DNA of 11,908 bases from SIG588 sp045654545 (GTDB lineage Bacteria; Bacillota; Clostridia; Oscillospirales; Acutalibacteraceae), in contig JAZONO010000127.1 in assembly GCA_045654545.1 (NCBI GenBank), forward strand, positions 1-11,908, written 5' to 3'. Below the pieces are notes generated by a model. It ran no database searches. It was not told the origin of the DNA and worked only from the letters and a program-made list of their open reading frames with translations. The position numbers were made by a program, and so were the translations under genes. Positions 1-5,963 of the stretch are shown here, piece after piece. Every line of letters begins with the position of its first letter. The first letter of the stretch is position 1.

Positions 1-214
1 CGGGGATCTGGGTTTTCTGCACCATCGTGACGCCCATCTTCTCGCACGCCGCTTTTGCCGCGTCGATGAAGTTCTTGTCATAGGTGGAGTTCTCGTCATG
101 CAAGAAGATGAAACCGACTTTCAGCTTTTCGCCGTCGTCCGTCTTCTTGCCGCCGCAAGCCGTCATGGACAAGAGCATCACAACAGCCAGCAACAAACAG
201 AGCAGTTTTTTCAT
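1..214 (-). CDS. BMP-family nucleoside/purine-binding lipoprotein, N-terminal 71 residues (partial)
   Basis: This is the start of a substrate-binding protein for an ABC importer; the rest lies beyond the left edge. The 71 visible residues begin with a lipoprotein signal peptide: MKK, a leucine-rich core, and a lipobox MTAC with the lipidated cysteine at residue 20. A polar GGKKTDDGE linker follows, then the opening strand and helix of a periplasmic-binding fold, KVGFIFLHDENSTYDKNF, which is typical of the Bmp/PnrA/Med family (PF02608). Known members bind purine nucleosides outside the membrane and feed a PnrA-type or RbsABC-like permease. The gene lies 51 bases downstream of xpt on the same strand and has its own GGAGGG site (221-227 on the complement), so it is probably co-transcribed with xpt as a purine uptake and salvage unit. 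The family call is strong; the exact ligand is inferred. Confidence 0.85.
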   Translation of the reverse strand, partial: MKKLLCLLLAVVMLLSMTACGGKKTDDGEKLKVGFIFLHDENSTYDKNFIDAAKAACEKMGVTMVQKTQIP

Positions 215-238
215 GTGTTTTCCCTCCAATAAAATTTT

Positions 239-260
239 TATGTAAATTTTCATTTACATA
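239..260. repeat. AT-rich 8-bp inverted repeat between xpt and the lipoprotein gene
   Basis: TATGTAAA (239-246) and TTTACATA (253-260) form a perfect inverted repeat with a 6-base loop, in the 51-base gap between xpt and the lipoprotein gene. The stem has no GC-rich part, so it would be a weak terminator. In the minus direction an A/T-rich stretch follows before the lipoprotein ribosome-binding site. It may be a processing or attenuation hairpin, an operator, or chance in AT-rich DNA. Confidence 0.35.
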
Positions 261-265
261 CCACG

Positions 266-841
266 TTATTGTGCGCGGAAGGTGAGCGATGTATCACTCA
301 TACTTTCCACAATGGCGAGCGATTCCACACGCATCCCCGTGGCGCGCAACGCGTCGCCACCCTGCTGGAATCCCTTTTCGATCGCCACGGCGGCACCTAC
401 GGTTTGAGCACCGGCCTGTGCGACCAACTCGGCAAGACCACACAATGCCTTGCCGTTAGCCAGGAAATCATCCACCAACAACACACGGTCGGTGGGGGAG
501 ATGTATTCGCGAGACACCATGATCTCGTAATCGGTGTTGTGTGTGTAGGAGTGGACGGTGGTGGTCAGCACGTCGCCCGACACATTGCCGGTCTTGTGCT
601 TTTTCGCAAACACGGCAGGTGTCCCAAGCGCGGCGGCGGCCGCCACGGCAATGGCAATGCCCGATGCTTCAATCGTGAGCACCTTGGTGACACCGCTGTC
701 GCCGAACAAGCGCGCAATCTCTTGGCCCATCTCCATCAAAAATGCCACGTCCAACTGTTGGTTGAGGAACGAGCCGACCTTCAAAATATGGCCGGGCAAC
801 ACGGTGCCTTCTTGCAAGATTTTCTCTTCTAATGCCTTCAT
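266..841 (-). CDS. xpt: Xanthine phosphoribosyltransferase
   Basis: Converts xanthine and PRPP to XMP in cytoplasmic purine salvage. The 191-residue product matches the usual length (about 190-195) of Firmicute Xpt. The type I phosphoribosyltransferase PRPP loop is clear at residues 120-132, VLLVDDFLANGKA, with the two acidic residues D124 and D125. The EASGIA segment (58-63), the KKHKTGN loop (80-86) and the N-terminal LEEKILQEGTVLPGHILKV are all characteristic of Xpt rather than of Hpt or Apt. The ATG at 841 is preceded, 11 bases away, by a GGGGAG-like site (853-858 on the complement). A strong promoter sits just upstream and leaves a leader of only about 40 bases, so the purine riboswitch that controls xpt in Bacillus is absent here. 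The next gene down is a BMP-type nucleoside-binding lipoprotein. Confidence 0.95.
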   Translation of the reverse strand: MKALEEKILQEGTVLPGHILKVGSFLNQQLDVAFLMEMGQEIARLFGDSGVTKVLTIEASGIAIAVAAAAALGTPAVFAKKHKTGNVSGDVLTTTVHSYTHNTDYEIMVSREYISPTDRVLLVDDFLANGKALCGLAELVAQAGAQTVGAAVAIEKGFQQGGDALRATGMRVESLAIVESMSDTSLTFRAQ

Positions 842-887
842 AGCCGTTCACGCTCCCCGAAAAAACACTGCGATATTTTATATCATT

Positions 888-916
888 ATCCTATCACAAG
901 CGCAGACAAATGTCAA
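888..916 (-). promoter_or_regulatory. Sigma-A promoter for xpt
   Basis: On the minus strand a perfect TTGACA (-35, complement of 911-916) is followed after exactly 17 bases by TAGGAT (-10, complement of 888-893). Transcription would start near 880, about 40 bases before the xpt ATG. That is too short a leader for a purine aptamer plus an expression platform. Confidence 0.75.
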
Positions 917-983
917 CAAAATACGAGTGGATTTTTGGCGTTTTTCTCACACGGTACCTATAAGAAATACATAAATATGCAAT

Positions 984-1020
984 AGAGGAGAGGACAGGCG
1001 TGTCACCTGTCCTCTCCTCT
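984..1020 (-). terminator. Long perfect hairpin after the FAD oxidoreductase gene
   Basis: A 15-bp perfect stem (984-998 paired with 1006-1020, AGAGGAGAGGACAGG on the plus strand) has a 7-base loop and begins one base past the oxidoreductase stop codon at 1022-1024. The stem is purine-rich on one side and very stable. In the minus direction it is followed by ATTGCATATTTATG rather than a clean U-tract, so it could be an imperfect intrinsic terminator or a 3'-end-protecting structure. It separates this gene from the xpt promoter downstream. Confidence 0.65.
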
Positions 1021-1021
1021 G

Positions 1022-2389
1022 TTAACCGGTGATGCAATCCGCCACGTAGATACCCATGGCACCCGATTGTGACAAACCGCGGCAGATACCGCTGCCGTCA
1101 CCAATGATGTACACGTTGTCCACCAATTCGAAACGGTCGTTCTTGAACACGGGGCGAATGGAGTAATATTTGCTTTCGCAACCGTACAGCAATGTGTCGT
1201 CGTTTGCCGTGCCGGGCGCCACACGATCCAACGCATAGATGGTTTCGATGATGTTGGTGAGAATACGGTGCGGCAACACCAGCGAAATGTCGCCTGCTGT
1301 GGCACGCAAGGTGGGGGTGACGGTGTTTTGCGCCAAACGGTGCTCGTTGGTGCGACGTCCGCGGATCAAGTCGCCGAAACGTTGCACCAGCACGTTGCCG
1401 TTGCCGATCATGTTTGCGAGGCGCGAAATATTTTCGGCGTATTCCGTCGGCTGGTTAAAGGGTTCGGTGAAACGGATGCTGGAAAGAATGGCAAAGTTGC
1501 AGTTGTCTGTTTTCTTTTCCGCTTCGGCATACGAATGCCCGTTGGCGGTGATGATTCCGTGGTTGTTTTCCGCCGACACCAAACCGCCTTTGTTAAAGCA
1601 GAACATACGGCAACGATCCTCGAAGGTCTTGGTTTTATACAAAATCTTCGGCTCGTAGATCTTATCCGAAAATTCCTTCCAGATAATATCCTTCATTTCC
1701 ACACGCACACCGATATCGATGTGGTTGGATTTCATCGGCACTTCAAACGAACGGCAGAAATCCGCCACAAAGTTCGCACCGCCGCGTCCCGTGGCGATGA
1801 TGACAGCGGCCGCTTCCAGCATTTCGCCGTTTCCAAAATACAAACGGTATCCGTTTTCGCTCTTTTCCACGTGAGAGCAGTCATAGAAAGTGAACAGATC
1901 GGTGCCGCTTTCGGCAATGGCACGGATCAAGTTCTGCATGGTCACGTAGTTGTGGTCGGTGCCGAGATGCTTCACGTTCATATCCAGCAAGCGCAGGTTG
2001 TTTTGCAAGCATTTCAGTTTCAGTTCCTCGTTGGAACGGTACACCTGCGGAATGCCCGACGTGCAGTATTCGTTCAGGATCTTGTCCACCTCATCGATAT
2101 ACCGCGTGGCTTTCGCATCCCCCAACTCTTCCCCCAACGTGCCGCCGTAAGCGGTGCCGAGGTTGAACTTACCGTCCGAAAACGCACCGGCCCCGGCAAA
2201 ACCGCTGGTGATACTGCAGGTTTTGCAGTGCACGCAGGTTTTCTCCTCGCCGGCAGGGCAATGCCGTTTTTCCAGCGTGTTGCCGCGTTCGGTAATGGCA
2301 ATTTTTAATGCGGGAGAGTTTTTGCGCAGACGATATGCCGCCATCAAACCGCCGATACCGCCGCCGATAATTACTACGTCATAATGCAC
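1022..2389 (-). CDS. NAD(P)/FAD-dependent dehydrogenase (COG2509-like) with cysteine cluster
   Basis: A predicted soluble flavoprotein of 455 residues. The N-terminus YDVVIIGGGIGGLMAAYRL (3-21) is a Rossmann FAD-binding fold with GxGxxG at 9-14. A second signature, GFAGAGAFSDGKFN (63-76), and the C-terminal IIGDGSGICRGLSQSGAMG (about 429-447, the FAD-closing motif) match the uncharacterised FAD-dependent dehydrogenases of COG2509; the physiological substrate is not known. Between the two N-terminal motifs lies C44-x7-C52-x2-C55-x2-C58, which could bind an iron-sulfur cluster or zinc. I chose the GTG at 2389 because AAGGAG (complement of 2399-2404) sits 9 bases before it. An ATG at 2440 would add 17 residues but lies in the promoter -10 region, upstream of the expected transcript start. 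The gene stands alone: a hairpin follows it, and the RpiR operon diverges from it. Confidence 0.85.
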   Translation of the reverse strand: MHYDVVIIGGGIGGLMAAYRLRKNSPALKIAITERGNTLEKRHCPAGEEKTCVHCKTCSITSGFAGAGAFSDGKFNLGTAYGGTLGEELGDAKATRYIDEVDKILNEYCTSGIPQVYRSNEELKLKCLQNNLRLLDMNVKHLGTDHNYVTMQNLIRAIAESGTDLFTFYDCSHVEKSENGYRLYFGNGEMLEAAAVIIATGRGGANFVADFCRSFEVPMKSNHIDIGVRVEMKDIIWKEFSDKIYEPKILYKTKTFEDRCRMFCFNKGGLVSAENNHGIITANGHSYAEAEKKTDNCNFAILSSIRFTEPFNQPTEYAENISRLANMIGNGNVLVQRFGDLIRGRRTNEHRLAQNTVTPTLRATAGDISLVLPHRILTNIIETIYALDRVAPGTANDDTLLYGCESKYYSIRPVFKNDRFELVDNVYIIGDGSGICRGLSQSGAMGIYVADCITG

Positions 2390-2431
2390 GTGAAAACACT
2401 CCTTTTTGATGGGATTACAAAGCACGAATTT

Positions 2432-2460
2432 ATTATACACGTTTCGTATTTATTTGTCAA
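2432..2460 (-). promoter_or_regulatory. Consensus sigma-A promoter for the FAD dehydrogenase
   Basis: Minus-strand TTGACA (complement of 2455-2460), a 17-base spacer and TATAAT (complement of 2432-2437) match the consensus in all 12 positions. Transcription should start near 2425, about 36 bases before the GTG start at 2389. This rules out the longer ATG start at 2440, whose codon lies beside the -10 box. Confidence 0.85.
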
Positions 2461-2479
2461 AGCGAAAGCAAAAATAAAT

Positions 2480-2512
2480 AAAATGCAAGATTTGGAAAAT
2501 GACTTGCATTTT
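2480..2512. promoter_or_regulatory. 10-bp inverted repeat over the rpiR -35 box (candidate operator)
   Basis: AAAATGCAAG (2480-2489) and CTTGCATTTT (2503-2512) form a perfect 10-bp inverted repeat around a 13-base spacer. The right arm covers the whole -35 hexamer of the rightward promoter (2504-2509). The left arm lies about 20 bases upstream of the -35 of the divergent dehydrogenase promoter. The position fits a repressor operator, and the regulator encoded 54 bases downstream is the obvious candidate to bind it. That link is inference from position and symmetry. Confidence 0.5.
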
Positions 2513-2532
2513 TTGCGGTTTCGCGGTACAAT
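2504..2532 (+). promoter_or_regulatory. Sigma-A promoter for the rpiR-ispH/rpsA operon
   Basis: TTGCAT (2504-2509), a 17-base spacer and TACAAT (2527-2532) form a good promoter. Transcription would start near 2539, giving a leader of about 27 bases before the GTG at 2566. It is the only strong rightward promoter I see before the operon's first gene. Confidence 0.75.
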
Positions 2533-2565
2533 GAATAAGCTAGAACCCTATCAGGAGGGATATTT

Positions 2566-3453
2566 GTGGAAGACAATCTCATTACATGTATGGAACAGCA
2601 TCACGCGCGGTTTTCCAAAGGGCAACGGCGCATTGCTGAGTATATCCGCGACCACTATGAAACTGCGGCGTTTATGACAGCGTTTCGTCTGGGGGAAACG
2701 GTGGGTGTGAGTGAATCCACCGTGGTGCGCTTTGCCACGCAACTGGGGTTCGACGGCTATCCGGCGTTGCAACGCGCCATGCAAAAACTGACACGCAGTC
2801 GCTTGACGTCGGTGCAGCGTGTGGACGTGGCACGCGAACACATGAGCGATGACGACGTGGCGCAGACGGTGATGTCTTGCGACATTCAAAACATCCGCAA
2901 AACCTTGACCGAACTTTCGGACGTACAGTTCCGTGAAACGGTGGAAGCGGTCGTGGCGGCGCGCCGCGTGTACATTTTCGGTGCCGGCAGTTGCCAGGCG
3001 CTGGCAGGGTTTCTTGCCTATTATCTCAACTTCCTCATTCCTGATGTGAAACTGATTTCCCCCGGTGGTGAGGCGGAAATTTTGGAACAGATTATCCACA
3101 TTGATAAGCAAGACGTGGTGATCGGCATCAGTTTTCCGCGCTACTCCTCCCGTGCGGCGAAAACCTTGCATTTTGCCAAAACAAGGGGGGCACGCGTGGT
3201 GGCGATCACCGACAGCGCGGTGTCGCCCATTGCCCAACTGGCGGATGATTGCTTGCTGGCTCACAGCGATATGGCCACCATCGTGGATTCGCTGGTGGCA
3301 CCTATGAGCATCATCAATGCACTGTTGGCGGCGGTCTCGCTGAAACGCCGCGATGAAAACCGCGCGGTGCTTTCGCAACTGGAGGACGTGTGGGAGACTT
3401 ATAAAGTGTATCAACCGTTCCGCGATGAGCCGACGGACGGAGATATGTCATGA
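2566..3453 (+). CDS. MurR/RpiR-family transcriptional regulator (HTH + SIS)
   Basis: A 295-residue DNA-binding regulator with the two-domain RpiR layout. Residues 1-77 are the HTH_6 domain, with recognition helix and following strand in VSESTVVRFATQLGFDGYPA (48-67), close to the family pattern. Residues about 122-255 are a SIS (sugar isomerase) domain: RVYIFGAGSCQALAGF (134-149), DVVIGISFPRYSSRAAKTL (183-201) and GARVVAITDSAVSPIAQLAD (208-227). SIS domains of this family bind phosphosugars; the effector here is unknown. The start is a GTG, supported by AGGAGGG (2553-2559) 6 bases upstream. The stop overlaps the next gene's ATG by 4 bases, so regulator and operon are translated together. An inverted repeat over its own promoter suggests autoregulation. 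The family is certain; the regulon is not. Confidence 0.93.
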   Translation: MEDNLITCMEQHHARFSKGQRRIAEYIRDHYETAAFMTAFRLGETVGVSESTVVRFATQLGFDGYPALQRAMQKLTRSRLTSVQRVDVAREHMSDDDVAQTVMSCDIQNIRKTLTELSDVQFRETVEAVVAARRVYIFGAGSCQALAGFLAYYLNFLIPDVKLISPGGEAEILEQIIHIDKQDVVIGISFPRYSSRAAKTLHFAKTRGARVVAITDSAVSPIAQLADDCLLAHSDMATIVDSLVAPMSIINALLAAVSLKRRDENRAVLSQLEDVWETYKVYQPFRDEPTDGDMS

Positions 3454-4679
3454 AGGTTCTTGTGATCGGTGGTGGCGCCGCCGGATTGATGGCGGTCGGC
3501 TTTGCCGCGCAAAGCGGACACGACGTCATGCTGGTGGAGCGCAACCCGCGCCCGGCACGCAAGGTGATGATCACCGGCAAAGGGCGGTGCAACCTCACCA
3601 ATGCCTGCACGGTGGAGGAGTGTGTGGCAAACACGCTTCGTAATGGCAAATTCCTTTACAGCGCGTTTGCCGCGTTCCCTCCGCAAGAGGTGATGGCGCT
3701 GGTGGAATCGCTGGGTGTTCCGTTGAAAATCGAGCGCGGAAACCGCGTTTTTCCCGTTTCGGACAAAGCGGTGGACGTGGTGGATGCTTTGAATGCGTTT
3801 GCTGACAAGGGGAAACCCTTGCGTATCCAAGGACGTGTGACGTCCCTCCTTTTGGAAGAAGGGGTATGTTTTGGTGTCCGTTTGGAGGACGGCAGAGAGT
3901 TGCACGCCGATGCTGTGGTCGTGTGTACCGGCGGTGTATCCTATCCGCAGACGGGGTCAACAGGTGACGGATACCGCTTGGCGATGCAAGCAGGGCATAC
4001 GGTGGTGTCGCCGCGCCCCTCGCTTTCGGCGCTCTGCTGTGCCGAAGCGGATTGCGGCGATATGCAGGGGTTGGCGCTGAAAAATGCAGGACTGACGGTG
4101 GAGGACACCGTCAAAGGCAAAACGCTGTACCGCGATTTCGGCGAAATGCTGTTCACGCATTTCGGTATATCCGGCCCCACCGTGCTCAGTGCATCGGCAC
4201 ACATGACGGATATGGCACCGGGGCGGTATCGCCTGCATATCGATTTGAAGCCGGCACTTTCGGCGGAACAGTTGGATGCCCGTCTGGTGCGCGAACTGGC
4301 GGCGGAGCAAAACCGTGCGCTGGGCAATATGTTGCCGTCGTTGTTGCCGCGCAGTATGGTGGTGGCGGCGGCATCGCGTGCCGCGCTGGACCCTGCGCGC
4401 AAGTGCCACACCGTAAGCCGTGAGGAACGGCACCGTCTGTGTGCGGTGTTGAAAGACTGGACCGTCACCGTGACGGATTTCCGCCCCGTGTCGGAAGCCA
4501 TTGTCACCGCTGGCGGCGTGTCGGTGAAGGAAGTGAACGCCAAGACCATGGCGTCCAAATTGGTGAAAGGCTTGTATTTTGCCGGTGAGGTGTTGGATGT
4601 GGATGCCTATACCGGTGGGTTTAACTTACAAATTGCGTTTGCCACCGGTGCGGCGGCAGGACGCGGAATCAAAGGATAG
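3450..4679 (+). CDS. BaiN/HI0933-family NAD(P)/FAD-dependent oxidoreductase
   Basis: A 409-residue flavoprotein of the HI0933/YhiN/BaiN family (PF03486), whose usual length is about 400. An N-terminal Rossmann motif, VLVIGGGAAGLMA (3-15), is followed by the family signature TGKGRCNLTNA (42-52). Then come VVVCTGGVSYPQTGSTGDGY (156-175), GEMLFTHFGISGPTVLSAS (231-249) and the C-terminal FAD motif GLYFAGEVLDVDAYTGGFN (374-392). No membrane segment or signal peptide is seen. Family members have been linked to bile acid reduction in a Clostridium and called aminoacetone oxidase-like elsewhere, but for most the substrate is unknown, so I give no gene symbol. The ATG overlaps the regulator's stop (ATGA, 3450-3453), with GGAG 7 bases upstream. 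cmk follows after 10 bases. Confidence 0.9.
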   Translation: MKVLVIGGGAAGLMAVGFAAQSGHDVMLVERNPRPARKVMITGKGRCNLTNACTVEECVANTLRNGKFLYSAFAAFPPQEVMALVESLGVPLKIERGNRVFPVSDKAVDVVDALNAFADKGKPLRIQGRVTSLLLEEGVCFGVRLEDGRELHADAVVVCTGGVSYPQTGSTGDGYRLAMQAGHTVVSPRPSLSALCCAEADCGDMQGLALKNAGLTVEDTVKGKTLYRDFGEMLFTHFGISGPTVLSASAHMTDMAPGRYRLHIDLKPALSAEQLDARLVRELAAEQNRALGNMLPSLLPRSMVVAAASRAALDPARKCHTVSREERHRLCAVLKDWTVTVTDFRPVSEAIVTAGGVSVKEVNAKTMASKLVKGLYFAGEVLDVDAYTGGFNLQIAFATGAAAGRGIKG

Positions 4680-4689
4680 GGTGTTAGTT

Positions 4690-5373
4690 ATGAAATCTAT
4701 TGCCATTGCAATTGACGGTCCTGCCGGTGCAGGAAAATCCACCATTGCCCGTGCGTTGGCGGCAACGATGGGATACATTTACGTCGATACGGGTGCGTTG
4801 TACCGCGCGGTCGGTTACGCGGTGTCTGCACGCGGTGAAGATTGGCGCGACGAGGCCGCGGTGGTGGCTTCGCTTCCGCACATTGAGGTGACGTTGCGCC
4901 ACGTGGACGGACAACAGCGCGTGTTTGTGAACGGGGAGGACGTGAGCGACCGTATTCGCACCCCTGAAATGTCCATGGCGGCATCGGCCGTGTCGGCATT
5001 GCCGCCCGTGCGTGAATTCTTGTTCCATCTGCAACAGGATATTGCGGCAAAAAACAATGTCATTATGGACGGGCGTGACATCGGCACAGTGGTGTTGCCG
5101 AACGCGGACGTGAAGATCTTTTTGTCCGCTTCGGCCGAAGCGCGCGCCGAGCGTCGTCGATTGGAATTGCTGGAAAAAGGGCAGAACGTCACCTTCGACG
5201 AAGTGCTTGCCGATATGAAAAAACGTGACTACGACGATTCCCACCGTGCGATCGCACCTTTGCGTCAGGCAGAGGATGCGGTAGCGGTGGATACCACCAA
5301 GCTTACGTTGGAAGAATCCATCGCGTACATGGCCGAGGTTATCGAAACCAAGTTGAAGGAGACACACGCATGA
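4690..5373 (+). CDS. cmk: Cytidylate kinase ((d)CMP kinase)
   Basis: Phosphorylates CMP and dCMP with ATP in the cytoplasm, for RNA, DNA and CDP-lipid precursors. At 227 residues it has the normal bacterial Cmk length. The P-loop GPAGAGKST is at 10-18, the nucleotide-binding DTGALYRA at 33-40, the CMP-site segment RIRTPEMSMAAS at 88-99, and MDGRDIGTVVLP at 126-137, which is diagnostic of Cmk. The lid region KKRDYDDSHRAIAPL (177-191) carries the conserved RDxxDSxR pattern. I start at ATG 4690. An in-frame GTG at 4681 would add three residues and cannot be excluded, because the Shine-Dalgarno here is weak (AAAGGA at 4671-4676). The open frame continues further upstream, but only as overlap with the previous gene. 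The stop overlaps the plsC start by ATGA. Confidence 0.95.
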   Translation: MKSIAIAIDGPAGAGKSTIARALAATMGYIYVDTGALYRAVGYAVSARGEDWRDEAAVVASLPHIEVTLRHVDGQQRVFVNGEDVSDRIRTPEMSMAASAVSALPPVREFLFHLQQDIAAKNNVIMDGRDIGTVVLPNADVKIFLSASAEARAERRRLELLEKGQNVTFDEVLADMKKRDYDDSHRAIAPLRQAEDAVAVDTTKLTLEESIAYMAEVIETKLKETHA

Positions 5374-5963
5374 CCGACCGCATTATCAAAGCCATTTTAC
5401 GTCCCTTCATTTTGCTTACCCATCCATGCACCGTGGTGGGGAAGGCGAAGATCCCGACCGACGGCAAAGTGATCCTCGTGTGCAACCACCTTTCCAACTG
5501 GGATCCCGTGTTGCTGTTGCTGGCGCAACCGCACCGTATCGCCTTTATGGCGAAAGCGGAACTCTTCCGCTTCAAACCGTTAGGGTGGTTTTTGCGCCGT
5601 TTTTTCGGCGTGTTTCCTGTTGAACGGGGAAAAGGGGATTCCAAAGCGCTGGATGCCGGTGAGTTGGCGATTCAAAACGGAGACATCATGGGCATTTTCC
5701 CCGAAGGTACGCGCTCGCTTGACGGCAAACTGATGCGATTTAAATCGGGTGCCGCGCTCATTGCGGCACGCACGGGCGCTTCGGTGTTGCCCTGCGGTAT
5801 CGACCGTCGCAGTAAGGCGTTTCGCCGCGTGACCATCACGGTGGGGGATCTCATCACCCCCGAAGAATTGCATCTGGATGGTGAAAAGCCCGAACTGAGG
5901 TATGCCACTCGTCTGATGCGTGAGCGTGTGCGTGAACTGTCGGGACAGGAGGATGCCGAATGA
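5370..5963 (+). CDS. plsC: 1-acyl-sn-glycerol-3-phosphate acyltransferase
   Basis: Adds the second acyl chain to lysophosphatidic acid to make phosphatidic acid at the inner face of the membrane. The 197-residue protein shows the acyltransferase blocks in order: catalytic NH-x4-D (N39, H40, D45, in VCNHLSNWDP), the glycerol-phosphate binding region GVFPVERGKGDS (80-91), and FPEGTRS (110-116). There is no long N-terminal membrane span, so like many short clostridial PlsC proteins it is probably a peripheral or re-entrant membrane protein. The AAGGAG at 5356-5361 is 8 bases from the ATG. Both ends overlap neighbours by ATGA (5370-5373 with cmk, 5960-5963 with ispH), which implies translational coupling. 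Substrate specificity within the lysophospholipid acyltransferase family is inferred. Confidence 0.92.
   Translation: MTDRIIKAILRPFILLTHPCTVVGKAKIPTDGKVILVCNHLSNWDPVLLLLAQPHRIAFMAKAELFRFKPLGWFLRRFFGVFPVERGKGDSKALDAGELAIQNGDIMGIFPEGTRSLDGKLMRFKSGAALIAARTGASVLPCGIDRRSKAFRRVTITVGDLITPEELHLDGEKPELRYATRLMRERVRELSGQEDAE

Noticed and set aside
842..983. Purine riboswitch upstream of xpt
   Set aside because: No aptamer-like three-way junction is visible, and the promoter leaves only about 40 bases of leader.
1268..2308. Plus-strand open frame of 346 codons opposite the FAD dehydrogenase
   Set aside because: It is antisense to a gene with clear flavoprotein motifs, has no ribosome-binding site, and its His/Val/Arg-rich product matches nothing; GC-rich codon bias creates such frames.
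2551..3414. Minus-strand open frame of 287 codons opposite the rpiR gene
   Set aside because: A His/Arg-rich shadow translation with no motif or start signal; the sense strand encodes a complete HTH-SIS regulator.
4579..4689. Longer start for cmk
   Set aside because: The extension only overlaps the preceding flavoprotein gene, and Cmk begins normally at MKSIAIAIDGPAGAGK; an in-frame GTG at 4681 remains a minor alternative.
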